This document shows, one piece after another, positions 35,012-44,114 of a DNA stretch of 64,000 nt. The stretch's first letter is position 1. Every line of letters starts with the position of its first letter. The stretch lies in contig NZ_CP107935.1 in the NCBI RefSeq assembly GCF_036038375.1, positions 6,262,001-6,326,000 of the forward strand, given 5' to 3'. Origin of the DNA: Streptomyces sp. NBC_00414 (GTDB taxonomy: Bacteria > Actinomycetota > Actinomycetes > Streptomycetales > Streptomycetaceae). Position numbers and translations under genes: made by a program. The notes under the pieces are model-generated. The model was given only the letters and a program-made list of their open reading frames with translations. It did no database searches and was not told the DNA's origin.

Positions 35012-35055
35012 CTCGTCGAATCGATTCGACGAGTGCCGTCGAAGCGCTTCGACGG
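35012..35055 (-). promoter_or_regulatory. two adjacent LacI-type operator palindromes
   Basis: Perfect palindromes of 22 bp (35012-35033, core TCGAATCGATTCGA) and 20 bp (35036-35055, core TCGAAGCGCTTCGA) lie 60-103 bp upstream of the binding-protein start. Centre-to-centre distance is 23 bp, about two helical turns. The form matches LacI/GalR operators with a central CG or GC, and a LacI gene sits in the operon. Confidence 0.85.
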
Positions 35056-35227
35056 GGGAACGTATGTGGGGGCTCCGGGGGAGTCAATGGGGTGCGCGCG
35101 AATTGGGGCGGGTGTTCGGTGGGCCGGACGGGGCCCCGTCCGGGGGGAGGGCGTGTGGGGGTACATCGCACCGGGGGAGGGTGTCCGGGGGTGGTGCGCG
35201 GGGTGCGGCCCGCCCGGGGCTGAGCGC

Positions 35228-35262
35228 GCAGTTCCCCGCGCCCCCAAACGCGGCTGCGCCGC
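35228..35262. repeat. GCGCAGTTCCCCGCGCCCC intergenic repeat copy
   Basis: A single copy of the dispersed family, immediately left of the tandem array that begins at 35325. The stretch from 35056 to 35227 is G-rich and shows no gene. Confidence 0.5.
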
Positions 35263-35324
35263 ATCGGGGGCACGGGCGGCGCCTGAGAGGTGCCGGAGGG
35301 CTCCGGCTCGGCCGGTCGTCTTCA

Positions 35325-35530
35325 GGGGCGCGGGGAAACGGCGCGGGTGACTGAAGTCGGCTCGTCACGTGATGGTCGGCCTGAGGTTTTCGGGGGCGCG
35401 GGGAACGGCGCGGGTGACTGAAGTCGGCTCGCCACCTGACGTCCGGCCTGTCGTTTCGGGGGCGCGGGGAACTGCGCGGGCAACCCGAGTAGGCCAGTCA
35501 CCCGACGGGAGGCCTGCTGTCCAGGGGGGC
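35325..35530. repeat. tandem array of a 66-68 bp repeat running into the MFS gene
   Basis: Units starting GGGGCGCGGGGAA begin at 35325, 35393 and 35459, with a fourth partial one near 35524. The first two share GCGCGGGTGACTGAAGTCGG almost exactly; the third has diverged. The unit core is the inverted form of the GCGCAGTTCCCCGCGCCCC element. The last unit overlaps the 3' end of the MFS gene (stop at 35498-35500), so it encodes the C-terminal residues of that protein. Confidence 0.75.
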
Positions 35531-36862
35531 GGGGAACGGCGGAAGCCGGTACGTGAGGGCGATCACCAGCGCCGTCACGGCCGCCCCCACCGGCACCCCA
35601 TAGCCCGCCGCAGGCGACCCCCGCTCCACCACCCACCCCCCGAGCGCGGACCCGCAGGCGATCCCGCCCAACAGCCCCGTCACCGCCAGCGTCATCCCCT
35701 CGTTCAGCCGCCCCTCGGGCGTCCGCCGCTGGAGCAGCGTCATGGCCGTGACCATCGTCGGCGCCGTCGCCATCCCGGCGAGCAGCAGCGCGAGACCGAG
35801 CACCACCAGACCGCCGCCCCCGAACGTGGCGGCCACCAGCGGCAGGCACATGAGAGGAACCATCGCGGCGACACTCAGGAGGTACCGACGCCCGACAGGC
35901 GCCCTCGGCCTCAGCGCCCCGTAGAGCAGCCCCGCCGCACACGACCCGGCCGCCTGGAGCGCGAGGACCACCCCGGCCGCCGCCCGGTGCCCCTGTGCGT
36001 CCGCGAACGCGATCGTCACCACCTCCATCGACCCGAACACCGCGCCCGTGGCGAGAAAACCGGCCAGCAGCGGAGGGATTCCGGGCGCCCGGAGCGGGGA
36101 GGGGGAACCGGCGTCCGTACGTCCCCGCGCGGGCGGTTCCGTCGAGCGCTGGGCGCTGAACACCAGCACCCCGGTCAGCAGCAGGACGACCGCGACGAGG
36201 GTGCCCGCCTCCGGGAAGAGCGCCCCGCACAGAAGCGCGGCCAGCACCGGTCCGAACATGAAGCACAGCTCGTCCGCGGCCTGTTCGAAGGAGTTCGCGG
36301 TGTGCAGCCGGCCCGGTTCTCCCTTGAGGAGATGGGCCCAGCGCGCCCGGGACATGCCTCCGGTGTTGGGCGTGGTCGCCGTGGCCGCGTACGCGGCGAA
36401 CAGCGTCCAGTCGGGCGCCCCGAGGCGGACGCAGAGCAGCAGCGCGACGGAACCGAGCGCGGCGACCGCGGTCGCGGGCACGGCGATCCGGGCCTGGCCG
36501 TGCCGGTCGACGAGACGCGCGGTCCAGGGCGCGACGACCGCCGTCGCCGCCAGCCCGGTGGCGGTGACGGCGCCCGCGAGCGCGTACGAGCCCCGCGTCC
36601 CCGCGATCATGATCACGGCGCTCACGCTGAACATCCCCATCGGGAGACGGGCGATCAGATTCCCGATCGTGAACGCTCGGGTGCCGGGTATGTCGAAGAG
36701 CCGGCGGTAGGGATTGCGCGAGGGCTTCTTCCGGCCGCCCGTCCGCGGCCCCCGCCGTGGACCGAAGTCGGCCACGACCAGCGAGTCGGCGGTCACGGCG
36801 AAGACGGTCGGGCGCTCCTGAGGGCGTGGCCGGGTGGCGGGGCGAGGGGGCTGTGGCGGCAT
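35498..36862 (-). CDS. MFS transporter
   Basis: A 454-residue membrane protein with about 12 predicted helices and a basic, proline-rich N-terminal cytoplasmic tail (about 60 residues). Loop motifs such as ARLVDRHGQARI between early helices and RRTPEGRLNEG in the second half fit the major facilitator superfamily. Substrate unknown. The ATG at 36862 lacks a clear ribosome site, and in-frame internal starts (for example the GTG before TADSLVVADFG) cannot be excluded. It diverges from a LysR regulator 83 bp away, which probably controls it. Its last dozen residues are encoded by a dispersed repeat unit. Confidence 0.87.
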   Translation of the reverse strand: MPPQPPRPATRPRPQERPTVFAVTADSLVVADFGPRRGPRTGGRKKPSRNPYRRLFDIPGTRAFTIGNLIARLPMGMFSVSAVIMIAGTRGSYALAGAVTATGLAATAVVAPWTARLVDRHGQARIAVPATAVAALGSVALLLCVRLGAPDWTLFAAYAATATTPNTGGMSRARWAHLLKGEPGRLHTANSFEQAADELCFMFGPVLAALLCGALFPEAGTLVAVVLLLTGVLVFSAQRSTEPPARGRTDAGSPSPLRAPGIPPLLAGFLATGAVFGSMEVVTIAFADAQGHRAAAGVVLALQAAGSCAAGLLYGALRPRAPVGRRYLLSVAAMVPLMCLPLVAATFGGGGLVVLGLALLLAGMATAPTMVTAMTLLQRRTPEGRLNEGMTLAVTGLLGGIACGSALGGWVVERGSPAAGYGVPVGAAVTALVIALTYRLPPFPAPLDSRPPVG

Positions 36863-36945
36863 GGATCAACGTTCGCCCGAGCCCTCACCAGGGGTCCAAC
36901 ACCTTCTCCGTACCGATTCACGCATCCACGTTGTAAGTTCTCCCG
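36863..36945. promoter_or_regulatory. MFS/LysR divergent promoter
   Basis: An 83-bp gap serving both genes. TAAGTT at 36932-36937 ends 8 nt before the lysR ATG and could be a -10 box of a leaderless transcript. LysR regulators usually bind such gaps; I see no clean T-N11-A palindrome. Confidence 0.4.
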
Positions 36946-37926
36946 ATGCCCGCCCACCCCGCCCATCTCGACCCCCGCCTGCTCCGCGCCTTCCTCGCCG
37001 TCGCCGAGGACCTGCACTTCACGCGCGCGGCCGACCGCCTGTACGTCGCCCAGCAGGCCCTGAGCCGCGACATCCGGCGCCTGGAGCGGGAACTGGGCGC
37101 CGGCCTCTTCGTACGCACCACCCGGCAGGTGGCGCTCACCACCGACGGCGAGCGGCTGCTGCCGTACGCGCGGCGGGCCCTGGAGGCGCAGGACGAGCTG
37201 CTCGCGGCCTTCGGGCGGGCCGGCGCCGAGCGCCCCCTGCTCGTGGACGTGAACAGTCCGGGCCTCGTCTCCGGGCGGGTCCTGGCCCTGGCCCGCGAAC
37301 TCGCCCCCGACTGTGAACTGATGACCCGCTTCGAGAGCGGCCTCACCGGCGCCGCGGCCGAGCTGCTGGCCGGCCGGCTCGACGCGTCTTTCGGCCGGTT
37401 CGCGGGCCTGGACCCGGCGCTGCGTGCCCGCCTGGAGCAGCAGCCCGTACGGTACGAGCCGATGGCCGTCGTGCTGCCCGAGGACCACCACCTGGCCGCC
37501 CTGGACGCCGTACCGCTCGCCGCCCTGGCTGGGGAGCGGGTCTACGCGGGCGCCGGCAACCCCCGGACGCTTGAATGGACCGACCTGGCCCGTCAGCTTT
37601 TCGAGGGACGCGGGATCGAGGTCGCGTCACCCGCGCCGCTGGCCGTCGGCACCGAGGAGTTCCGAAGGATCATGGCCAAGACCCGGACACCTGTTCTGGC
37701 CGTGGTGGACTTTCCGGCCATGCCGGGTTCAACGCTTCGCCCCCTGGTCGACCCTGTCCCGTTGTCGCCGGTGTCTTTGGTGTGGCGGAAGGGTCTGGTG
37801 CATCGTGGAGTTGAAGCACTGAGGGCTGCGGCGGCACGACTCGCGGCGGACGAGGGATGGCTGGAGCGACCTTCCGATGGTTGGATTCCGGCCACAGATG
37901 CACTCATCATGATGAGTCGGATCTGA
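36946..37926 (+). CDS. LysR-family transcriptional regulator
   Basis: A 326-residue regulator with an N-terminal winged helix-turn-helix (LLRAFLAVAEDLHFTRAADRLYVAQQALSRDIRRLE, residues 12-47) and an effector-binding domain from about residue 95. The effector is unknown. It is transcribed divergently from the MFS transporter and probably regulates it and itself. The 155 bp downstream to matA contains no recognisable terminator or gene. Confidence 0.9.
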   Translation: MPAHPAHLDPRLLRAFLAVAEDLHFTRAADRLYVAQQALSRDIRRLERELGAGLFVRTTRQVALTTDGERLLPYARRALEAQDELLAAFGRAGAERPLLVDVNSPGLVSGRVLALARELAPDCELMTRFESGLTGAAAELLAGRLDASFGRFAGLDPALRARLEQQPVRYEPMAVVLPEDHHLAALDAVPLAALAGERVYAGAGNPRTLEWTDLARQLFEGRGIEVASPAPLAVGTEEFRRIMAKTRTPVLAVVDFPAMPGSTLRPLVDPVPLSPVSLVWRKGLVHRGVEALRAAAARLAADEGWLERPSDGWIPATDALIMMSRI

Positions 37927-38081
37927 CACATAACCCTCACTCATGGCTACGTGCGATACATTCGTGGCCCGGGTGCAGTGTGATAAAGGGGGCGCTCGGA
38001 CCGGATGGGGGTCCGGTTCCGGACGACGACGTGCGAGTATCCGGGTCGCACGCGCCACCCCAGAACGATTCCCGTGGGGGG

Positions 38082-39479
38082 ATGCACGTGCGCGTGAAAA
38101 GTTGGCCAGAAGACGCTCAACCGGGTCGGAATGATTCCGATCAGCCTGGTGCCGGCGGTGTGGACGGCCCGGCCCGTGAGGCGGCCGGCTGGCCGCTTCT
38201 GAATGGTCCCGATCAGCCGTTCCGCAGCGCTTCCGGCCATGCCGGGGGCTCTGACGCGACCGAGGTCATGGGCGTCTCCGGTGGGCCGGACGCGACCAAG
38301 GTCATGGGCATATCGGGCGAGCCGGGACCGTCCGGGCCGTCGGGTTCACCCGGGCCGTCGGGTGCGTTCGGACCGTCCGTGCCGTCCTCCTCGCAGTCCT
38401 CGCCGTCCGACGGCTGGTTCCGCCGTGAGGCTGCCGCGGCCGTGCCGCGGCAGAGAGACGACGACCACCAGGACACCGCCAGGTTCCCCGGAAGCACCGA
38501 CCGCTTTCCCGGAAGCACCGGCGGCTCCGAGTTCGGTTCCGCGTCCGACTCCGGGTTCGGCTCCGCGTCCGACCCGGCCGCCGGGCAGGCCGCAGGACGG
38601 AGCGCCGGGCAGGGTTCCGGGCACGGCTCCGGACAGGGCGCCGGTCGGACCGCCGCGTACGGCGCGGACCAGATCGCCGGATACGACGCGGGCCGGACCG
38701 CCGGGTACGACCCCGACCAAGCCGCCGGACTGGACTCCTGGCAGGAGTCCGACCACCCCGAGCACACGCATGACCCGCACGAGGTCACGGTCCAGATGGA
38801 CGGTGTGGGACGGCAGCTGGAGGACTGGCTCGTCCAGCAGGCCAAGGGTGCCCCCAGCGCCCAGGAGGCCTCGGACGGCCCGGTCTTCGTCGACGAGACG
38901 GGTCGCCGCAGCCGCAGGTACCGCAGGATAGGCATGGCGGTCGGTCTGGCCTGCGCCGTCTACGCGGTGGCCATCCTCATCACCCTCATATCGGGCAACT
39001 CGAACGCCCCCTGGCTGCCCATCAAGGACCAGCAGGGAGACTCACCGGCCGGCCAGGTCGACACCCCGCCGCTGCCCACCGACTCCGCGGGCCCCTCCGG
39101 CTCCGCGAGTGCCTCGCCCGAGGCGAGCGCGTCCGGCACCGAGGGCACGACCCCCTCGCCAGGCGCCAGCCTCTCGGCCGACGCGTCGGCCAGCGCGAAG
39201 GCTCCCGACACGTCGGCAGACCCCAAGCCCTCGGCCAGCACCACCAAGCCGGGCACGGGGAGCAACAACTCGCCCGACCCCGGTTCCGATCCCACCGACG
39301 AAGTCCCCTCGTCACCGGACCCCGATCCGGAACCGACCGACACCGGCGTCACGGACGGCCCCACCACGGAGGCTCCCGCCGGAAGCGGCACCAACGACGT
39401 TGCCGACGCCCCGCTCACGGCGGAGCCGACTCCCATCGAGCCGAGCCCCCCCACCCCGTCCCCGGAGAACATCCTCTGA
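38082..39479 (+). CDS. matA: MatA-like membrane protein of the mycelial-aggregation glycan locus
   Basis: A 465-residue protein, mostly low-complexity. A long cytoplasmic Gly/Ser/Asp/Pro-rich region (about 1-275) with repeats such as GQGSGHGSGQGAG and AGYDAGRTAGYD leads to one transmembrane helix (IGMAVGLACAVYAVAILITLISG, about 290-312). A Ser/Pro/Thr/Asp-rich external tail follows. Its position directly before the GT2/deacetylase gene, with a 1-bp overlap, matches matA-matB of Streptomyces (S. coelicolor SCO2963-SCO2962 as I recall), needed for pellet formation through a PNAG-like glycan. The ATG at 38082 follows GGGGGG; GTGs at 38088 and 38094 are alternatives. Its biochemical role is unknown. 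Confidence 0.82.
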   Translation: MHVRVKSWPEDAQPGRNDSDQPGAGGVDGPAREAAGWPLLNGPDQPFRSASGHAGGSDATEVMGVSGGPDATKVMGISGEPGPSGPSGSPGPSGAFGPSVPSSSQSSPSDGWFRREAAAAVPRQRDDDHQDTARFPGSTDRFPGSTGGSEFGSASDSGFGSASDPAAGQAAGRSAGQGSGHGSGQGAGRTAAYGADQIAGYDAGRTAGYDPDQAAGLDSWQESDHPEHTHDPHEVTVQMDGVGRQLEDWLVQQAKGAPSAQEASDGPVFVDETGRRSRRYRRIGMAVGLACAVYAVAILITLISGNSNAPWLPIKDQQGDSPAGQVDTPPLPTDSAGPSGSASASPEASASGTEGTTPSPGASLSADASASAKAPDTSADPKPSASTTKPGTGSNNSPDPGSDPTDEVPSSPDPDPEPTDTGVTDGPTTEAPAGSGTNDVADAPLTAEPTPIEPSPPTPSPENIL

Positions 39480-41686
39480 TGGCACGCCGCACCAGCAAGC
39501 GCGGCGCAGGTCGGGGCGCCGTCCGGCGCCGACGCCTGCCCATGCGCTACCTGCTGCCCTCGCTGATCCTGATCGCCCTGATGGCGATGCTGATGCTGCG
39601 CGGGTACGTACACAGCGAGATCCTCGCGGACCACCGCATCCAGCCCGAGGCCGCCACCGACCGCGTACCCGAGAAGATTCTCGACGGCGGTCCGGTCATC
39701 GACACCCGCGGCGGCCGCACGGCCAGCCTCAGCGTGCCGAAGCACCACCTCGTCCTCACCTTCGACGACGGCCCGGACCCCGAGTGGACCCCCAAGGTCC
39801 TCGACGTCCTGAAGAAGCACAACGCGCACGCGGTGTTCTTCGTCACCGGCACCATGGCCTCGCGCTACCCGGACCTCGTCCAGCGCATGGTCGACGAGGG
39901 CCACGAGGTCGGCCTGCACACCTTCAACCATCCCGACCTCTCCTTCCAGTCCAAGAGCCGCATCGACTGGGAGCTGTCGCAGAACCAGCTGGCGCTCGCG
40001 GGCGCGGCCGGCATCCGTACGTCGCTGTTCCGGCCGCCGTACTCCTCGTTCGCCGACGCCATGGACGACAAGTCGTGGCCGGTGACCGAGTACATAGGCA
40101 GCCGCGGCTACCTCACCGTCGTCAACAACACCGACAGCGAGGACTGGAAGAAGCCCGGCGTCGACGAGATCATCCGCCGCGCCACCCCCAAGGGCGGCAA
40201 GGGCGCCATCGTCCTCATGCACGACTCCGGCGGCGACCGCCACCAGACCGTCCAGGCGCTCGACCGCTTCCTGCCCCAGATGCAGAAGCAGGGCTACGAG
40301 TTCGACAACCTCACCGGTGCGCTCGGCGCCCCCAGCGCCCACACCCAGGTCACCGGACTCGACCTGTGGAAGGGCAAGGCCTGGACCTGGGCGGTGCAGT
40401 TCTCCGAGAAGATGACCGACGGCCTCGTCGTCTGCCTCGCCGTCATCGGCACGCTGGTCATCACCCGCTTCGGCCTGATGCTCGTCCTGTCCATCGCCCA
40501 CGCCCGGCGGGTGCGCCGCAAGAACTTCCGCTGGGGGCCGCCGGTCACCGAACCGGTCTCGGTGCTGGTGCCCGCGTACAACGAGGCCAAGTGCATCGAG
40601 GCCACCGTGCATTCGCTGGTGGCGAGCGAACAGCCCATCGAGGTCGTCGTCATCGACGACGGTTCGAGCGACGGCACCGCCCGCATCGTGGAGAACCTGC
40701 GGCTGCCGAACGTACGCGTCGTGCGCCAGCTCAACGCGGGCAAGCCCGCCGCCCTCAACCGGGGCATAGCCAACGCCCGGCACGACCTCATCGTCATGAT
40801 GGACGGCGACACCGTCTTCGAGCCGGCCACCGTGCGCGAACTGGTGCAGCCCTTCGGCGACCCGAGCGTGGGCGCCGTCGCGGGCAACGCGAAGGTCGGC
40901 AACCGCGACTCGCTCATCGGTGCCTGGCAGCACATCGAGTACGTGATGGGCTTCAACCTCGACCGCCGCATGTACGACATGCTGCGCTGCATGCCGACGA
41001 TCCCGGGAGCCGTCGGAGCCTTCCGCCGCTCGGCCCTTGAGCGCGTCGGCGGCATGAGCGAGGACACCCTCGCCGAGGACACCGACATCACCATGGCGAT
41101 GCACCGCGACGGCTGGCGCGTCGTCTACGCGGAGAACGCCCGCGCGTGGACCGAGGCCCCGGAGTCCGTCCAGCAGCTGTGGTCCCAGCGCTACCGCTGG
41201 TCGTACGGCACCATGCAGGCCATCTGGAAGCACCGCAAGGCGGTCATCGAACGGGGCCCCTCGGGCCGCTTCGGCCGCGTCGGCCTGCCCCTGATCTCCT
41301 TCTTCATGGTCCTGGCCCCGCTCCTGGCCCCCCTGATCGACGTCTTCCTGCTGTACGGGATCGTGTTCGGCCCCACCGAGAAGACGATCGGCGCCTGGCT
41401 GGGCGTCCTCGCCATCCAGGCGATCTGCGCCGCGTACGCCTTCAGGCTGGACAAGGAACGCATGACCCACCTCATCTCGCTGCCCCTGCAGCAGATCCTC
41501 TACCGCCAGCTCATGTACGTGGTCCTCCTCCAGTCCTGGATCACCGCCCTCACCGGCGGCCGGCTGCGCTGGCAGAAACTGCGGCGCACCGGCGTCGTGG
41601 GTTCGGCGCCGGGCGCGGCGGCCGGCCCGGTACCACGGCAGCGCGCGGAGAGCGGCAGCGGAAGCAATCGGAGGCCCGTCGGATGA
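39479..41686 (+). CDS. matB: MatB: bifunctional polysaccharide deacetylase / GT2 glycan synthase
   Basis: A 735-residue membrane enzyme. Helix 1 at about 22-41. External NodB deacetylase domain at about 88-280, with the TFDDGPD motif (94-100), the HxxxH metal site HTFNH (147-151) and RPPYSS (185-190). Helix near 325. Cytoplasmic GT2 synthase: PVSVLVPAYNEAKC, IDDGSSDGT, MMDGDT, AEDTDI and QRYRW (QxxRW). Several C-terminal helices complete the pore. This fits synthesis, export and partial deacetylation of a beta-1,6-GlcNAc polymer (PNAG), as known for MatAB. Starts in the matA stop codon region (TGATG) and overlaps the acyltransferase gene by 4 bp. Confidence 0.93.
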   Translation: MARRTSKRGAGRGAVRRRRLPMRYLLPSLILIALMAMLMLRGYVHSEILADHRIQPEAATDRVPEKILDGGPVIDTRGGRTASLSVPKHHLVLTFDDGPDPEWTPKVLDVLKKHNAHAVFFVTGTMASRYPDLVQRMVDEGHEVGLHTFNHPDLSFQSKSRIDWELSQNQLALAGAAGIRTSLFRPPYSSFADAMDDKSWPVTEYIGSRGYLTVVNNTDSEDWKKPGVDEIIRRATPKGGKGAIVLMHDSGGDRHQTVQALDRFLPQMQKQGYEFDNLTGALGAPSAHTQVTGLDLWKGKAWTWAVQFSEKMTDGLVVCLAVIGTLVITRFGLMLVLSIAHARRVRRKNFRWGPPVTEPVSVLVPAYNEAKCIEATVHSLVASEQPIEVVVIDDGSSDGTARIVENLRLPNVRVVRQLNAGKPAALNRGIANARHDLIVMMDGDTVFEPATVRELVQPFGDPSVGAVAGNAKVGNRDSLIGAWQHIEYVMGFNLDRRMYDMLRCMPTIPGAVGAFRRSALERVGGMSEDTLAEDTDITMAMHRDGWRVVYAENARAWTEAPESVQQLWSQRYRWSYGTMQAIWKHRKAVIERGPSGRFGRVGLPLISFFMVLAPLLAPLIDVFLLYGIVFGPTEKTIGAWLGVLAIQAICAAYAFRLDKERMTHLISLPLQQILYRQLMYVVLLQSWITALTGGRLRWQKLRRTGVVGSAPGAAAGPVPRQRAESGSGSNRRPVG

Positions 41687-43233
41687 CGCACGGCCGCACC
41701 ACGAATTCGGGCGCCACACCACCGGAGAACACCCCGTCCTTCGGAGTCCCGCGCCAGCGGGCCGACGCTCCGCAGGCCCGTCCGGAGGCCCGTCCGGAGG
41801 AGTCCGGGTACGACGCGAGGTGGGTGATGTCCCCGTTCGACACGGACGACACATCCGGGTCATCCGGCTCGTCGGGCTCGTCCGACACGTTCGGCACGAG
41901 GGTTCCGGCGGAGAATCCGGGATCGCCGTTCGACGCGCCTTCCGCGTCCGCCGCGTCCCTCGCACCGTCCGTCCCCGCCCCCGCCAACCCCGCCACCCCT
42001 GCAGCCGCCGCGCCGAAGAAGGCGAGCGGCCGTGACCGCTACCTGGACCTGCTGCGCACCCTGGCACTGGTCCGCGTGGTCGCCTACCACCTGTTCGGCT
42101 GGGCCTGGCTGACGGTGCTCTTCCCGTCCATGGGCGTGATGTTCGCGCTCGCCGGTTCACTGATGGCCCGTTCGCTGAAGCGCCCGGCCCTGGGCGTGAT
42201 CCGCGGCCGGATACGCAGGCTCCTGCCGCCCCTGTGGGTGTTCAGCGCGGTCATGCTCGCCATGATGTTCGCCGCGGGCTGGAACATCTCCGAGGACCCC
42301 GACAACGGCGGCACCTGGGGCATGATCGAGCTCTTCAACTACGTCGTACCGGTCGGCGCCCCGCCGTTCCCCTGGAGCATCGGCGACAAGTCGGGCCTCC
42401 TGGAGCAGACGTGGGCGGTCCAGTCGGCGGGCGTGCTCTGGTACCTGCGGGCGTACCTCTGGTTCGTCCTCGCGTCCCCGCTGCTCCTGTGGGCGTTCCG
42501 ACGGGCCCCGTGGCCGACGCTGCTGGCCCCGCTCGGCCTGACGGCCGTGGTCGGTACGGGCATCGTCACCATCCCCGGTGAGACGGGCAACGCGGTCTCG
42601 GACTTCGCGGTCTACGGCGGCTGCTGGGTCCTCGGGTTCGCCCACTACGAGGGCATGCTGCAGAAGATCCCGCGCTATGTGGCGGTGTCCTGCTCGACCC
42701 TGCTGATGGCTTTCGGCCTGTGGTGGGCGTCCGGCCACCTGGGCCCCGACGGCTGGGACCTGAACGACATCCCGCTGGCCCAGGCCACCTGGTCCTTCGG
42801 GTTCGTGGTCATCCTGCTCCAGTACTCGCCGTCCTGGCAGGACCTCCCAGGCCGCCTCAAGCGCTGGGACAAGCTGGTCACCCTCTCCAACAGCCGTGCC
42901 ATGACGATCTACCTGTGGCACAACCTCCTCATCATGGCGACGGTCCCGATCCTGGACCAGCTCTACGAACTGCCCTTCATGAACGACCAGATGGTGGGCC
43001 TGCTGGACGCCACGTACATGGTGTGGATGTTCGTCCTGGTCTGGCCGCTGATAGGCCTCGCCATCCTCGCGGTCGGCTGGATCGAAGACCTGGCGGCGAA
43101 GCGGAGTCCGCGGCTTTGGCCGACGGGGTCGAAGAAACCGGCCCGGCCGGGTGCGCATTCGGGCCCGGGAACCGGTTCGGGATCGGCGTCCCACTCCCAC
43201 TCCCGGCCTCGCTCCCGGGCGCGGGCGAGGTAG
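41683..43233 (+). CDS. membrane acyltransferase (acyltransferase_3 family) of the mat operon
   Basis: A 516-residue multi-pass membrane protein. A 110-residue Ser/Pro/Ala-rich cytoplasmic N-terminus precedes about ten helices. YLDLLRTLALVRVVAYHLFGW carries the family histidine, and GRIRRLLPPLWVF is the usual arginine loop; the basic tail is rich in SHSHSRPRSRAR. Family members O-acylate glycans using acyl-CoA. The ATG overlaps the matB stop (ATGA) and has GGAG upstream, so it is co-translated and probably modifies the MatB polymer (inferred). Confidence 0.87.
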   Translation: MTHGRTTNSGATPPENTPSFGVPRQRADAPQARPEARPEESGYDARWVMSPFDTDDTSGSSGSSGSSDTFGTRVPAENPGSPFDAPSASAASLAPSVPAPANPATPAAAAPKKASGRDRYLDLLRTLALVRVVAYHLFGWAWLTVLFPSMGVMFALAGSLMARSLKRPALGVIRGRIRRLLPPLWVFSAVMLAMMFAAGWNISEDPDNGGTWGMIELFNYVVPVGAPPFPWSIGDKSGLLEQTWAVQSAGVLWYLRAYLWFVLASPLLLWAFRRAPWPTLLAPLGLTAVVGTGIVTIPGETGNAVSDFAVYGGCWVLGFAHYEGMLQKIPRYVAVSCSTLLMAFGLWWASGHLGPDGWDLNDIPLAQATWSFGFVVILLQYSPSWQDLPGRLKRWDKLVTLSNSRAMTIYLWHNLLIMATVPILDQLYELPFMNDQMVGLLDATYMVWMFVLVWPLIGLAILAVGWIEDLAAKRSPRLWPTGSKKPARPGAHSGPGTGSGSASHSHSRPRSRARAR

Positions 43234-43266
43234 GGACGGACGGACTGCCGGCTTCCGGTGGTGTTT

Positions 43267-43297
43267 GCGCGGGCCAAGCAGAAAGCTTGGCCCGCGC
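43267..43297 (+). terminator. mat operon terminator
   Basis: Perfect 13-bp arms (43267-43279, 43285-43297; GCGCGGGCCAAGC) with AGAAA loop, followed by TTCGTTG. Confidence 0.85.
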
Positions 43298-43451
43298 TTC
43301 GTTGCGCCTGTCTCGGTGACCATGTGTACCGATATGCGGCCCTGGATCCTCGTTTCGTTACCGCCTTCGCATAATTCGCTCTGGTGTCCTCCCGCGCACC
43401 CTCGGTAGCGTGGCTGAGCTCATGACCCCCTCGCCCCACCGGGAGCCGTCC

Positions 43452-44114
43452 GTGAACCGCCGTCCCACTCTGCTCGCAGCGATCACGCTGACCGCCGCTG
43501 CGGCCTTGACGCTGTCCGCCTGTGGCGGCGACAGCCCGAAGGACAAGGACAAGTCCAACGACAAGATCGCGGGCGCGGACACCGGCAAGGAGAAGCCACC
43601 TTCGCCGACCGCGTCCGCTTCGACCGCCGCGGACCGCCCGAAGATCGAGCTGCCGTCGGATCTGACGTACACCTTCGAGTGGAAGAAGACCGGCGACGAG
43701 GAGAAGGACGCGGTTCTGAGTGACAGCGAGCAGTTCATCAAGGCAGTGGACATGGCCATCGCCGAACAGGACACGCTGCACAAGGCTTACCGCTTCTACT
43801 CCGAGGGTGAGGCGGCGGCAGGCAGTGAGCAGTTCATCCAGGAATTCGTCAAATACAAGGACCGCATCACGGGAGCCAAGCGTTACTACGGCTCCAAGGT
43901 GAAGGTCAACGACGATGGAACGGCGGGCTTCGTCTACTGCGAGGACCAGAACAAGGCCTACAACAAGAGCCTGAAGACCGGCAAGACCAATGTGACCGCG
44001 AAGTCGAAGGACAACTACGTCCTGTACAACAGCCGGCTTCGGGTCAACAAGCAAGGCATCTGGATCACTGAGAAGCTGACGTCGCAGCGGGGGAGCGCCG
44101 CATGCCAGTCCTGA
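43452..44114 (+). CDS. lipoprotein of unknown function
   Basis: A 220-residue lipoprotein. The GTG start at 43452 (VNRRPTLLAAITLTAAAALTLSACGG) has GGGAG six bases upstream and puts a normal signal peptide and lipobox LSAC at the N-terminus; an ATG at 43422 would add ten residues. A Lys/Asp linker and TASAS stretch lead to a soluble domain of about 150 residues with KYKDRITGAKRYYGSKVKVNDDGTAGFVYCEDQNKAYNK, which resembles the NTF2-like wall proteins often seen in actinomycetes, but I do not recognise a family. It overlaps the next gene by 13 bp, so the two products probably work together at the surface. Confidence 0.8.
   Translation: MNRRPTLLAAITLTAAAALTLSACGGDSPKDKDKSNDKIAGADTGKEKPPSPTASASTAADRPKIELPSDLTYTFEWKKTGDEEKDAVLSDSEQFIKAVDMAIAEQDTLHKAYRFYSEGEAAAGSEQFIQEFVKYKDRITGAKRYYGSKVKVNDDGTAGFVYCEDQNKAYNKSLKTGKTNVTAKSKDNYVLYNSRLRVNKQGIWITEKLTSQRGSAACQS

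Noticed and set aside
35325..35530. CRISPR-like array
   Set aside because: Units of 66-68 bp are contiguous without unique spacers and no cas genes are present.
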